DNA from: Duganella lactea
GTDB taxonomy: Bacteria; Pseudomonadota; Gammaproteobacteria; Burkholderiales; Burkholderiaceae_D
Direction: 5' to 3'
Assembly (NCBI RefSeq): GCF_009857505.1
Contig: NZ_WWCP01000041.1
Location: 1 to 50,707 of the forward strand
Length of the DNA: 50,707 bases
The notes beneath the pieces were generated by a model. It saw nothing but the letters and a program-made list of their open reading frames with translations. It had not been told where the DNA came from and did not search any database. Shown piece by piece: positions 6,978 through 15,616 of the stretch (position 1 is the stretch's first letter; every line of letters begins with the position of its first letter). The translations under genes were made by a program, and so were the position numbers.

Positions 6978-8699
6978 ATGATCGATTATTTCGGCCACAT
7001 GGCCGTGCTGGACGCGCTGCACGCGCAGCTCAAGATGACCAGCTACAGCAATCCGGACGAGCAGAAAGCGCAGGCGCGCACGCTGGACGCGCTGGCGCAG
7101 GACGGCGATCTGGCCTGCCTCGGCGCGCTCACCGACCACCTGCTGGCTCACGCCACCAGCGACACCACCGAACTGGACATGCTGGAAACCGCCGCCGATC
7201 TGTGGCGCCAGGGCCGCGAGGTGTATGGCGACGTCAGCACCGCGCGCGCCGCGCTGGAGTCAGCGCTGACCAATCCCGGCGCGTCGGACGCGGTGACCAA
7301 ATTCAACCAGGTCAATGTCCTGCTGGCCGGGTTGGAGCACCGCGCCACGCAGATCATCACCGCCGCCATGGCCTTGCCGGCGCAGATGTCGCCGCCACGC
7401 TACCTGAGCCGCCACCCGCGCCAGGAAGACCGTAAAACCCCCGACTGGAACTGGGGCGACCTGTTCATCGCGCGCCGCACCGACGCCTTCGCGCGCTGCA
7501 TCGCCGCCGCCGGCAAGGACAGCGGCCAGCGCGCCTTCGCCTTCGGCGCGCTGGCCGGTTACGCCGGCAATGTCGCCGGCAGCGCCTGGCAGTCGCGCAC
7601 GGTCGGCGGGCCGCGCCGCGCCCATCCGTACCGCGATCGCTTGGCCAAATATGCCGGCGGTGCCTGGCTGCGCGAAGATCGTGCGGGGCTGCCGCCGCTC
7701 AAGCAGTTGGCGCAGCAACTGCGCTGGGGCGCGCCCGGCCTGCCGCCGCAACTGCCGCTTGACATCGCAGAGTTGCTCAGCAACAGCCTCTCGGGCACTT
7801 ATGATCCGGGCGTCACGCCGCCATTGCCGGACCTGCAGGCCGGCTACGGCAAGCTACTGCGCCATCTGGAACTGCTGGGCGCCTTCGACCTGCCGGACGT
7901 GCCAGCGCCGCTGAGCTTGGTGCTGGAAACCCGCAAGGCCGCCCATCCGGACGCTTTCCCGCCGCTCGATACGGGCGTCAAACCGTCTGGCGCCGCGCCG
8001 CCGGGCGGCGGCGCCTCGTCTGCAGCCGACAGCGAGGAAACCAAGAGCAAAACCTGCTGGCAAGGCTTGCTGATCGCGCTGATCGCCATCGGCATCGTAC
8101 TGCTGTGCATTTTCACGCTGGGGGCTGTGTGCGGCAAGAGCGACCCGCCCAAGGACCCCAGCTTCCCCGAATCGCAACCCGGCACCAGCGGCCAGGCGCT
8201 GACGGCGTTCGCCGCCACCGACGAAGCGGTCCACATCTGCGACGTGCTGGAGCAATTGCAAAGCTATATGTGGCAAAGCTTCTCGGACGCGGCCGACTAT
8301 CTGGCCGTGTTCGGCATCATTTACCCGAGCGCCTTGCAGCTGGCGCAGCCGGTGCACGCGCAATTCACCATCATGCCGCCGGCGTCGTCCTTCCCGCACC
8401 GCGCGCCGGCCCAGCCTGACGCCGGTTATGCAGTGCCGCCCGCCACGCTGATCGAGCAGAGCGCCGGCGGGCCGCCGCCGCACCCGGCCAAGAGCACGCC
8501 GGAGGCCTACGTCAGCGGCGCCGCGCGCCTCGCGCTCAATCTGTGGGGGCAGATCGCGCGCGGCGATGTCGACAGCGCCAATCTCGACATGGACGCCGAC
8601 CGCGACGAAGGCGATCGCTGCTGGGACCTCGCCGCCGGCTCGATCAACGACGACCCGGTGCCCGAGGTGGCGCTGGCGTATCCGCAAACCGCCTTGTAA
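6978..8699 (+). CDS. uncharacterised single-pass membrane protein with degenerate zinc-phospholipase-C-like region
   Basis: Not a family I can name. The 573-residue protein has a soluble N-terminal part (1-330), a Pro/Gly/Ala/Ser linker, one strong membrane helix (about 360-387, with Cys at both ends) and a Pro-rich C-terminal part. Residues 188-215 resemble, from memory, the metal-binding core of zinc-dependent phospholipase C/S1-P1-like proteins (pattern ALGYLSHVATDVVGH, then VGGP-R-H). Here the His, Asp and His ligands read Gly194, Asn198 and Ser202, while the VGGPRRAH part remains. If that alignment is right, the fold has lost its metals and probably its enzyme activity. Start chosen at 6978 because GGAGG lies 5 nt upstream; an in-frame ATG at 6933 has no such site. 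It is probably coupled to the next gene, whose ribosome site starts at the stop. No signal peptide is seen. Confidence 0.7.
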   Translation: MIDYFGHMAVLDALHAQLKMTSYSNPDEQKAQARTLDALAQDGDLACLGALTDHLLAHATSDTTELDMLETAADLWRQGREVYGDVSTARAALESALTNPGASDAVTKFNQVNVLLAGLEHRATQIITAAMALPAQMSPPRYLSRHPRQEDRKTPDWNWGDLFIARRTDAFARCIAAAGKDSGQRAFAFGALAGYAGNVAGSAWQSRTVGGPRRAHPYRDRLAKYAGGAWLREDRAGLPPLKQLAQQLRWGAPGLPPQLPLDIAELLSNSLSGTYDPGVTPPLPDLQAGYGKLLRHLELLGAFDLPDVPAPLSLVLETRKAAHPDAFPPLDTGVKPSGAAPPGGGASSAADSEETKSKTCWQGLLIALIAIGIVLLCIFTLGAVCGKSDPPKDPSFPESQPGTSGQALTAFAATDEAVHICDVLEQLQSYMWQSFSDAADYLAVFGIIYPSALQLAQPVHAQFTIMPPASSFPHRAPAQPDAGYAVPPATLIEQSAGGPPPHPAKSTPEAYVSGAARLALNLWGQIARGDVDSANLDMDADRDEGDRCWDLAAGSINDDPVPEVALAYPQTAL

Positions 8700-8708
8700 G
8701 GAGGCCGC

Positions 8709-9647
8709 ATGGACCCCGACCATTCGAATGGCGACGAGCTCGACACCAGTCACCCGTGGCTGGTGATTCCATACTTCCACGGCGACGAAGGGCGCGCCGC
8801 GCAGCGGCCGCTGACCAAGCTGACGCCGCCCGTCACCAGCTGGTTGTGCCCGTCGATTCGCGTGCAGGGCGTCAACTACACCACGCCGGCCGGCACCTAC
8901 CTGCCGGATGAGCCGCTGGCCATCACGGTCGAGGTCGACAATCGCGGCGTGCCCAATGTGCGGGCCAAAGTGCAGGTGTACTGGTCCGACCCGGCCACCG
9001 GCTTCGCCAGTCGCCAGATGATCTTCACGGCCAGCAAGCCGGTGCCGGGGCGTGCCGCCGCGCCGACGCGCTTGCCGCCGATGATCTGGACCCCCGAGCA
9101 GGCCAGCATCCCGGAGCATTTCTGCCTGCTGGTGCATGTCAGCTGCACGCCGCCGGAGCCCGATCCCGGTCCGCTGACGCCGGCGCCGCTGACCGATCGC
9201 CACTGGGCGCAGTACAACCTGACCTCGGCGATGCTGACGGCGGCCGGCAGCGGCAATTTCGTGTTCTGGGCCGGCAATCCGGCGCCGGAACAGGCGGCCT
9301 ACCTGGTGGAGGTGCGCCCGCTCGGCGAGGATGCTTTGCGCAAGCTCGCGCGCGTGGTGCGCGCCGAACCGGTGCCGACCCGGCCGCGTCAGCTCAGCCT
9401 GTATCGCGCGGTCGACGCCGCGCGGCGCGAATCGCATGAGGCCAGCGTGGTGGTGGCACTGGAGCGTGGCCAGCGGCAGGCCCTGGTGCTCAGCGCGCAC
9501 GACCTGCAACTGGCGCCGCAACAGTTCACCGCGGTCGAGGTGATGCAGACCCGTGTCGGCCAGGAGCGCGCTGGCGACGCCACCGGCAGCCTGGGCGTGG
9601 TGCTGTTTGGACACACGGCTGAAACCAGACGAAGACGCGGCCGATAA
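8709..9647 (+). CDS. uncharacterised protein with CARDB-like beta-sandwich domain
   Basis: A 312-residue protein of unknown function, 9 bp behind the preceding gene with a strong GGAGG site at 8700-8704, so the pair is surely one operon. Residues about 40-145 read like an adhesion-type Ig/CARDB module (SIRVQGVNYTTPAG, then ITVEVDNRGVPNVRAKVQVYW-DP), the kind used for protein-protein or surface interaction. The second half (about 175-300) is another beta-rich region without a recognisable motif, ending in an Arg-rich tail. There is no signal peptide or membrane helix, so it is either cytoplasmic or exported by an unusual route. A partner role with the membrane protein upstream is inference from the pairing. 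Confidence 0.68.
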   Translation: MDPDHSNGDELDTSHPWLVIPYFHGDEGRAAQRPLTKLTPPVTSWLCPSIRVQGVNYTTPAGTYLPDEPLAITVEVDNRGVPNVRAKVQVYWSDPATGFASRQMIFTASKPVPGRAAAPTRLPPMIWTPEQASIPEHFCLLVHVSCTPPEPDPGPLTPAPLTDRHWAQYNLTSAMLTAAGSGNFVFWAGNPAPEQAAYLVEVRPLGEDALRKLARVVRAEPVPTRPRQLSLYRAVDAARRESHEASVVVALERGQRQALVLSAHDLQLAPQQFTAVEVMQTRVGQERAGDATGSLGVVLFGHTAETRRRRGR

Positions 9648-9672
9648 TTTCTCCCGCCAGGCGCAAGCTGTG

Positions 9673-9706
9673 CCAGAATTGTCGATCCATTCGACAACTT
9701 TTCTGG
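9673..9706 (+). promoter_or_regulatory. hairpin in leader of tricorn-type protease gene
   Basis: CCAGAA-TTGTCGA, loop TCCAT, TCGACAA, 3-nt bulge CTT, TTCTGG makes a 13-bp interrupted stem that ends 9 nt before the ATG at 9716. No U-tract follows, so it is not a standard terminator. It would overlap the ribosome landing area of the next gene, and no clear Shine-Dalgarno sequence is seen there. Confidence 0.45.
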
Positions 9707-9715
9707 CCCTGTCTC

Positions 9716-12700
9716 ATGAACCTGTCTCGTCCGCTTGCCCTGATGCTGCTGTCCGCCGGCCTGCTGTCCTCCGCAGCCGCCGCCGATGCTTATTATCGCT
9801 ACCCAGCCATCCGTGGCGACGCCGTCGTCTTCACCGCCGAGGGCGACTTGTGGAGGACCGCCGCCCACGGCGGCCAGGCCCAGCGCCTGACCACCCACCC
9901 GGCGGCCGAAACCAACGCCGCCATCTCGCGCGATGGCCAGTGGGTGGCCTTCTCCGCCTCCTACGAGGGCGCGCAGGAAGCCTATGTGATGCCACTGGCG
10001 GGCGGCCTGCCAAGGCGCGTCACGTTTGAGAACGGCGCCGTCTCGGTGCTGGGCTGGAGCGCGCAGGGCGAAGTGTTGATGAGCATGGCCGGTGGTACCG
10101 GACCGGGCCGCAGCTTTGTCATCGCCGCCGTCCAGCCGGACAGCCTGCAGCGCCGCATCTTCCCGCTGGCCGACGCCAATGACGCCGTGTTGGACGACGC
10201 CGGCAAGACGCTGTACTTCACCCGCAACGGCCTGGCGCTGACCAACGACAACGTCAAGCTGTATCGCGGCGGCGCCTACGCGCAGCTATGGCGCTATGAC
10301 CTCGACGGCCAGGCCGAGGCGGTGCAACTGCTGGCCGCCGACACCGGCAACAACAAGCGCCCGATGTGGTGGCAGGGGCGGGTCTACTTCGTCAGCGATC
10401 GCGGTGGCTCGGACAATCTGTGGAGCATGGCGCCGGATGGCAGTGATCCGCGCCAGCTGACCAGTCACACCGCCTGGGACGTGCGCAACGCCAGCATGGG
10501 TGACGGCCGCATCGCCTACCAGCTGGGCGCCGACCTGCGCGTGCTGGACCTGGCCACCAGCAAGGACGACAAGCTGGCCATCAACCTGGTGTCCGACTTC
10601 GACCAGCAGCGCTCGCGCCAGATCCGCTCGCCGCTGGAGAGCCTGACCAGTGTGCAGATCGCCGGCAAAACCGAGCGCATCGTGCTGACCGCGCGTGGCC
10701 GCGTCAGCGTGGCCGGCACCGGCGCCCAGCGCCGTGTCGAGATCGCGATACCGGAAGGCGCGCGCGCCCGCGACGCCGTGTTCAGCCACGACGACAAAAC
10801 CATCTACGCCATCGTCGACACCACCGGCGAAAACGAAATCTGGGCCTTCGCCGCCGACGGCTCCGGCAAGGGCGAGCAGTTGACCCGGGACGGCAGCAGC
10901 CACCGCTGGAAGCTGTACCCATCGCCGGACGGCCGCTGGCTCGGCCACACCGACAAGAAAGGCCGCTTCTGGCTGCTGGACCTGGCCAGCAAGACCAACC
11001 TCATCATCGACGACGCCGGCAAATCGGGGCTGGGCGAGTACGAGGAAATCCTGTGGTCGCCGGACGGCAAGAACCTGGCGCTGGTGCGCGCCGGCAGCAC
11101 CGCGCAGCGCGACCAGATCGGCCTGTACAACATCGACAGCAAGCAGCTGAGTTTCGTCACCAGCGACCGCTACACGTCGCGCGCGCCGGTGTTCTCGCCG
11201 GACGGTAAATGGCTGTACTTCCTGTCCGCGCGCAACTTCAACCTGGCCAACGGCTCGCCGTGGGGCGACCGCAACATGGGCCCGGTGTTCGACAAGCGCA
11301 CCGGCATCTACGCGCTGGCGCTGCAACCGTACAACCGCTTCCCGTTCAAGCCGGACGATGAACTGAGCAAGCCCGGCGACAAGCCGGCCGAAGGCGCGAC
11401 CGAGCAGGCGGCCGAGAAGGCCGCCGAAAAAGCCGTCGCCAAGGCCGCCCCTAAATCCAAGGACAAAACGCTGCCGGCGATTATCTATCCGGGCCTGGCC
11501 GACCGCCTGTACGAAGTGCCGCTGGCGCCGGGCAATTACCGCGGTCTGCAGATCGACGACAAGCGCCTGTACTTCATCGACGCCGATGGTGCCGATGGCA
11601 AGGCCGCGCTGAAAACGCTGGCCATCGCCAGCAACGAGCCGAAGCCGGAGGTGTTCGCGGCCGGCGTGCGCGAGTTCGATCTGTCGGCCGACAAGAAGCG
11701 CGTCTACTACCGCACCCTGAGTGGCCCGGTGGGGGAGATGCTGGTGGTGGAAGCCGGCGCCAAGGCGCCGTCGGATGTCGGTAAGTCCAGGGTCAAGGTG
11801 GACGACTGGGCCTTCACCTCCAATCCGCGCCTGGAGTGGAAGCAGATGTTCAACGACGCCTGGCGCATGCACCGCGACTTCCTTTACGACGTGAAGATGC
11901 GCGGCGCCGACTGGCCGGCGGTGCGCGCCAAATACGCGCCGCTGGTGGACCGCGTGACCGACCGCGTGGAGCTGGACGACGTGCTGGGCATGATGATCAG
12001 CGAAGTCGGCGCGCTGCACTCGCAGATTCGTCCGGGCGACATCCGCCGCTCGGCGCCGGAAGGCACGCCGGCCGGCCTGGGTGCGCTGCTGTCGCGCACC
12101 GCCGAGGGCTATCGCGTCGATCATATCTATGCCAGCGAACCGGAACTGCCAGCGCAACGCGGCCCGCTGGCGCAAGCCGGTGTGGATGTCAAAGAGGGCG
12201 ACATCATCACCGCCGTCAACGGCAAGCCGGTGCTGGAAGCGCGCGACATCGCCGACCTGCTGCTGAATCAAGCCGACAAACAGGTACTGCTACAGGTGAA
12301 GCGCAAGAACGACACGCGCTCGGTGATTGTGCTGCCGGTGAACATGGTCAGACAGTACGCGCTGCGCTACAGCGACTGGGAACAATCGCGCGCGCGCCAG
12401 GTGGAAGCGGTGTCCAAGGGGCGCATCGGCTACCTGCACCTGCGCGCCATGGGCGCCAGCGACATCGCCTCCTTCGCGCGCGACTTCTACGCCAACGTCA
12501 ACCGCGAGGGCCTGATCATCGACGTCCGCCGCAACAACGGCGGCAATATCGACAGCTGGATCATCGAGAAGCTGCTGCGCAAGGCGTGGGCCTTCTGGGC
12601 GCCGCCGGGCGTGGCGCCGTCGCCGAACATGCAGAACACCTTCCGCGGCCATCTGGTGGTGCTGGTCGATGAATACACCTACTCCGATGGCGAAACCTTC

Positions 12701-13033
12701 GCCGCCGGCGTCAAGTCGCTGGGCCTTGGCCCGCTGGTCGGCAAGCGCACCGCCGGCGCCGGCGTCTGGCTGAGCGACAGCAACCGCCTGATCGACAACG
12801 GCATGGCGCGCGTGGCCGAGATGGGTCAGTTCAACACCGAGGACGGCCAGTGGCTGATCGAAGGCGTGGGCGTGACGCCGGACGTGGTGGTGGACAATCC
12901 GCCGCACGCCACCTATCAGGGCCAGGACCGTCAGCTGGAGGTGGCGCTGCAACTGCTCGATAAAAAGCTGAAGGCGCAGCCGGTCAAACCTTACAACCCG
13001 CAGGTGATCCCCGGCCTGAATGTCCGGAATTGA
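9716..13033 (+). CDS. secreted tricorn-type S41 protease
   Basis: A 1105-residue homologue of tricorn protease. It has an N-terminal signal peptide (1-23, cleavage after the AAA run), two TolB/PD40-type beta-propellers (about 25-320 and 330-690, with repeated SPDG and SRDGQWVAF blades), a helical domain, a PDZ domain (about 790-880) and an S41 catalytic domain. Active-site candidates are Ser990 in YSDGE, His768 in GALHS and Glu1049 in IEGVGVTPD. Archaeal tricorn has Ser before the His; here it is Leu, as I recall for proteobacterial forms. An Ala/Lys/Glu-rich linker (about 560-585) splits the second propeller. It probably degrades peptides in the periplasm. The two genes upstream may be part of the same transcript, but the 68-bp gap holds a hairpin. 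Confidence 0.88.
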   Translation: MNLSRPLALMLLSAGLLSSAAAADAYYRYPAIRGDAVVFTAEGDLWRTAAHGGQAQRLTTHPAAETNAAISRDGQWVAFSASYEGAQEAYVMPLAGGLPRRVTFENGAVSVLGWSAQGEVLMSMAGGTGPGRSFVIAAVQPDSLQRRIFPLADANDAVLDDAGKTLYFTRNGLALTNDNVKLYRGGAYAQLWRYDLDGQAEAVQLLAADTGNNKRPMWWQGRVYFVSDRGGSDNLWSMAPDGSDPRQLTSHTAWDVRNASMGDGRIAYQLGADLRVLDLATSKDDKLAINLVSDFDQQRSRQIRSPLESLTSVQIAGKTERIVLTARGRVSVAGTGAQRRVEIAIPEGARARDAVFSHDDKTIYAIVDTTGENEIWAFAADGSGKGEQLTRDGSSHRWKLYPSPDGRWLGHTDKKGRFWLLDLASKTNLIIDDAGKSGLGEYEEILWSPDGKNLALVRAGSTAQRDQIGLYNIDSKQLSFVTSDRYTSRAPVFSPDGKWLYFLSARNFNLANGSPWGDRNMGPVFDKRTGIYALALQPYNRFPFKPDDELSKPGDKPAEGATEQAAEKAAEKAVAKAAPKSKDKTLPAIIYPGLADRLYEVPLAPGNYRGLQIDDKRLYFIDADGADGKAALKTLAIASNEPKPEVFAAGVREFDLSADKKRVYYRTLSGPVGEMLVVEAGAKAPSDVGKSRVKVDDWAFTSNPRLEWKQMFNDAWRMHRDFLYDVKMRGADWPAVRAKYAPLVDRVTDRVELDDVLGMMISEVGALHSQIRPGDIRRSAPEGTPAGLGALLSRTAEGYRVDHIYASEPELPAQRGPLAQAGVDVKEGDIITAVNGKPVLEARDIADLLLNQADKQVLLQVKRKNDTRSVIVLPVNMVRQYALRYSDWEQSRARQVEAVSKGRIGYLHLRAMGASDIASFARDFYANVNREGLIIDVRRNNGGNIDSWIIEKLLRKAWAFWAPPGVAPSPNMQNTFRGHLVVLVDEYTYSDGETFAAGVKSLGLGPLVGKRTAGAGVWLSDSNRLIDNGMARVAEMGQFNTEDGQWLIEGVGVTPDVVVDNPPHATYQGQDRQLEVALQLLDKKLKAQPVKPYNPQVIPGLNVRN

Positions 13034-13100
13034 ACAGTGCGATTGCTGCGCCAGCGTTCATTTCCGTACACCGCGCCCGCCGCCTATGCGTAAATCCGTG

Positions 13101-13116
13101 TGGCATGGAGTTTGCA
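13101..13116 (+). promoter_or_regulatory. sigma-54-like promoter upstream of orphan permease
   Basis: TGGCATGGAGTTTGCA has the invariant GG (13102-13103) and GC (13114-13115) exactly 10 bp apart and differs from the TGGCACG-N4-TTGCA consensus by one base. The predicted start is near 13127, about 26 nt before the ATG. Function is inferred; no enhancer site was recognised. Confidence 0.55.
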
Positions 13117-13118
13117 GA

Positions 13119-13136
13119 TTGAGATCATCATCTCAA
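13119..13136 (+). repeat. inverted repeat before the permease start
   Basis: TTGAGAT, CATC, ATCTCAA is a perfect 7-bp inverted repeat spanning the predicted transcription start and lying 16 bp before the ATG. It could be an operator or a leader hairpin. Confidence 0.45.
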
Positions 13137-13152
13137 CCAGGACTGTAAACAT

Positions 13153-15582
13153 ATGGACTTACGCATCGGCTGGCGCACCCTGATCCAGCAACCGGCGTAC
13201 ACGCTGACGGTCGTCCTGATCCTCAGCATCGGCATGGCGGCAAGCTTGCTGCTGCTGGGCTTTGTGCGGTTTTCGACCAGCTATAACGCCCAGATCCCGA
13301 ATGTGGACGAGCTGTACGTCGTCAACCAGTACTATAACGTTGCCGATACGCGCCCGAAGTACGAGGCCGCGCCACTGTTCCTGCGCGCAGTGGCGATCGA
13401 CACGCCCGGCGTCAAGGACGCCACCAGCTACCTGCCGATGCGTCCCGTGGAGCGTCCGCTAACGGTGCGCGCGCAGCGCGGCCTGCAAACAGTAAGCGCT
13501 CTGGTGGTGTTGCCCGGCTTCGACAGCACGCTGGGCCTGCAGTCACGGCAAGGTGATCTGCGCCTGGCGCTGGCGCAACCTGACAGCTTTGTGTTGTCCG
13601 AGGCTGCCGCCGTGCGCTTGTTTGGCACCGCTGAAGCGCTGGGGCGCACACTGCAAGCTGAAGGGAAAATGGTCCGTGTTGGCGCCGTGGTGCGTGTGCC
13701 CGCGAATACGACGATTCCGTTCGAGGCATTGTTCGGCGTGAACTCGGTGCTGACCGATCCGTCGATCCGCAGCGAGATGTTGACCGGCGAGCAGGCGTGG
13801 ATGGGCAAGCTGCTGATCCGTGTGCAACCCGGAGCCTCTCTGAGTGCCATTCGCGATGCCTTGCAGCGCGTGGTGGACCGCACGCCCAGTTTGCAAAATT
13901 ATCCCCCCGAGACCAAAGCGCGCCTGGCTGGACGCAGCGCGTTTGATCTGGAACTGGCGCCGCTGCGCGACGCCTATCTGGATCATCGCGTGGAGGCCAG
14001 CCGCCTGGCGCCTGGTCAGCGAGCCAATCCTGCCGTGCTGGCGGGGCTGGTGCTGATCGCTGTGGCGATACTGGCGTTGGCCGGCATCAACTACGTCAAT
14101 CTGGCAACTGTACGCGTACTGCGGCGGCAACGTGAGGTGGCGTTGCGCAAGGTGCTCGGCGCATCCGCTGGTCGCGTCGCCGGCTTGTTCATCGCCGAAT
14201 CGATATTGGCGGCACTGGTGGCGACGGCGTTTGGTCTGCTGTTGGTGTGGCTGGCGCTGCCGGCCTTTTCACAGATGGTCAATCGCGAGCTGGAAGGAAT
14301 GATCACGTTGTCCAATATCGCCGCCGCGCTGGCGTTAGGCTGTACCTTGGGCGTACTGACGTCGCTCTATCCGACCTGGATTGCGCTGCATGTGCTGCCG
14401 ACGCAGATGCTGGCCGGACGTCCCGATACCGAGTCGCTCGGCAGCACGCGCTTCCGGCGCGTGCTCACGGTGCTGCAAACGGCAACCGCCATGTGCCTTA
14501 CTGGCGTCACTATCGCGATCGCCTGGCAGACGGACTACATGATGCGCGCCGAGCCGGGTTTCGATCCAACGCCGCTGGTGGTGGTCGGGTTACCGGAGCC
14601 GGTGCGCCACAGTGACAAGGCGCGCGGCTTTATGGCGGCGTTGGCGGCGCAGCCGGGCGTGGAGGGCATCGCGGTATCCGAAGATCCGATCGGCAAGCTC
14701 GATATGGCATGGTCGCGCGAGTTGACGCGGCCTGGCGGCACTGCGGCGTTGATGGAGATGAAAGGGGTGAGCGCGAACTTCTTCCAACAATATCGCATCG
14801 AGCCATTGCTGGGGCGCCTGTTCGACGCCCGCCGCGATAAGGAAGACGATCTGGTTCCTGTTGTTCTCAATGCGATTGCGGCCCGTGAATTGGGATTCGC
14901 GTCGCCGCAGGCCGCGCTGGGCGAGACGGTCCTGTTTACCGGCTTTGACGGCAAGGTGGTGCGCAAGCGCGTCATCGGCATTGCGCCGGAGTTGCGCTTC
15001 CACTCGCTGCGCAGCGCACCGCGCGCGACCGCCTTCGAACTTTGGACCGCCGGCGTAACTCTCAGCGTGCGCGCTTCGGGTGACAAAGCGGTGGTGGAAG
15101 ATGCGATACGACGCCTGTGGCCACGCTACTTCCCCGAGCAGGTATTGAATATGCAGCGGGCCGGCGTCATCCTTGCCGCTAACTATGAAGAGGACGCGCG
15201 CATGGTTCGGCTGCTGGTGGCCGCCAGCGTGGTGGCCCTGCTGATTGCCGCTTTCGGCACTTACACGCTGTCCGCCAACACAGTGCAGCGTCGTGCGCGC
15301 GAAATCCTCCTGCGCAAACTGCACGGCGCACGCCGTGCCGACATCGGGTTGGTGATCATTCGCGAAACCGGCACGTTGACCGTGTTTGCCACCGCACTGG
15401 CGCTACCGATCGCGCTGTTGCTGATCCGGCGCTACCTCAGCAACTTCATTGAACACGCACCAATCGGCTACTGGACGCTAAGCTTCGCACTGCTGATAAC
15501 CTTGGCCGTCACTGCTTTCGCCACTATCCGGCATACTTGGTTGGCCATGCATATGTCGCCGGCCGACGCGCTGCGTGCTTAG
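13153..15582 (+). CDS. MacB/FtsX-family ABC transporter permease (no ATPase partner nearby)
   Basis: An 809-residue inner-membrane permease of the MacB type. It has TM1 at about 17-38, a large periplasmic MacB_PCD-like domain (40-290), a first FtsX block with three helices (about 295-410, with the cytoplasmic RREVALRKVLGA segment), a second periplasmic domain, and a second FtsX block (about 690-805, with RAREILLRKLHGA). Such proteins work by mechanotransmission with a MacB/LolD-like ATPase in export or signalling. No ATPase gene is adjacent, so it must borrow one or act alone. The start follows CAGGA about 10 nt upstream. A sigma-54-like promoter lies upstream. The gene converges on a kinase/LytTR operon, an arrangement that may be functional. 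Confidence 0.9.
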   Translation: MDLRIGWRTLIQQPAYTLTVVLILSIGMAASLLLLGFVRFSTSYNAQIPNVDELYVVNQYYNVADTRPKYEAAPLFLRAVAIDTPGVKDATSYLPMRPVERPLTVRAQRGLQTVSALVVLPGFDSTLGLQSRQGDLRLALAQPDSFVLSEAAAVRLFGTAEALGRTLQAEGKMVRVGAVVRVPANTTIPFEALFGVNSVLTDPSIRSEMLTGEQAWMGKLLIRVQPGASLSAIRDALQRVVDRTPSLQNYPPETKARLAGRSAFDLELAPLRDAYLDHRVEASRLAPGQRANPAVLAGLVLIAVAILALAGINYVNLATVRVLRRQREVALRKVLGASAGRVAGLFIAESILAALVATAFGLLLVWLALPAFSQMVNRELEGMITLSNIAAALALGCTLGVLTSLYPTWIALHVLPTQMLAGRPDTESLGSTRFRRVLTVLQTATAMCLTGVTIAIAWQTDYMMRAEPGFDPTPLVVVGLPEPVRHSDKARGFMAALAAQPGVEGIAVSEDPIGKLDMAWSRELTRPGGTAALMEMKGVSANFFQQYRIEPLLGRLFDARRDKEDDLVPVVLNAIAARELGFASPQAALGETVLFTGFDGKVVRKRVIGIAPELRFHSLRSAPRATAFELWTAGVTLSVRASGDKAVVEDAIRRLWPRYFPEQVLNMQRAGVILAANYEEDARMVRLLVAASVVALLIAAFGTYTLSANTVQRRAREILLRKLHGARRADIGLVIIRETGTLTVFATALALPIALLLIRRYLSNFIEHAPIGYWTLSFALLITLAVTAFATIRHTWLAMHMSPADALRA

Positions 15583-15616
15583 GCTGCCGATTCAACACCA
15601 CCCTCTCGCCAGCGCG

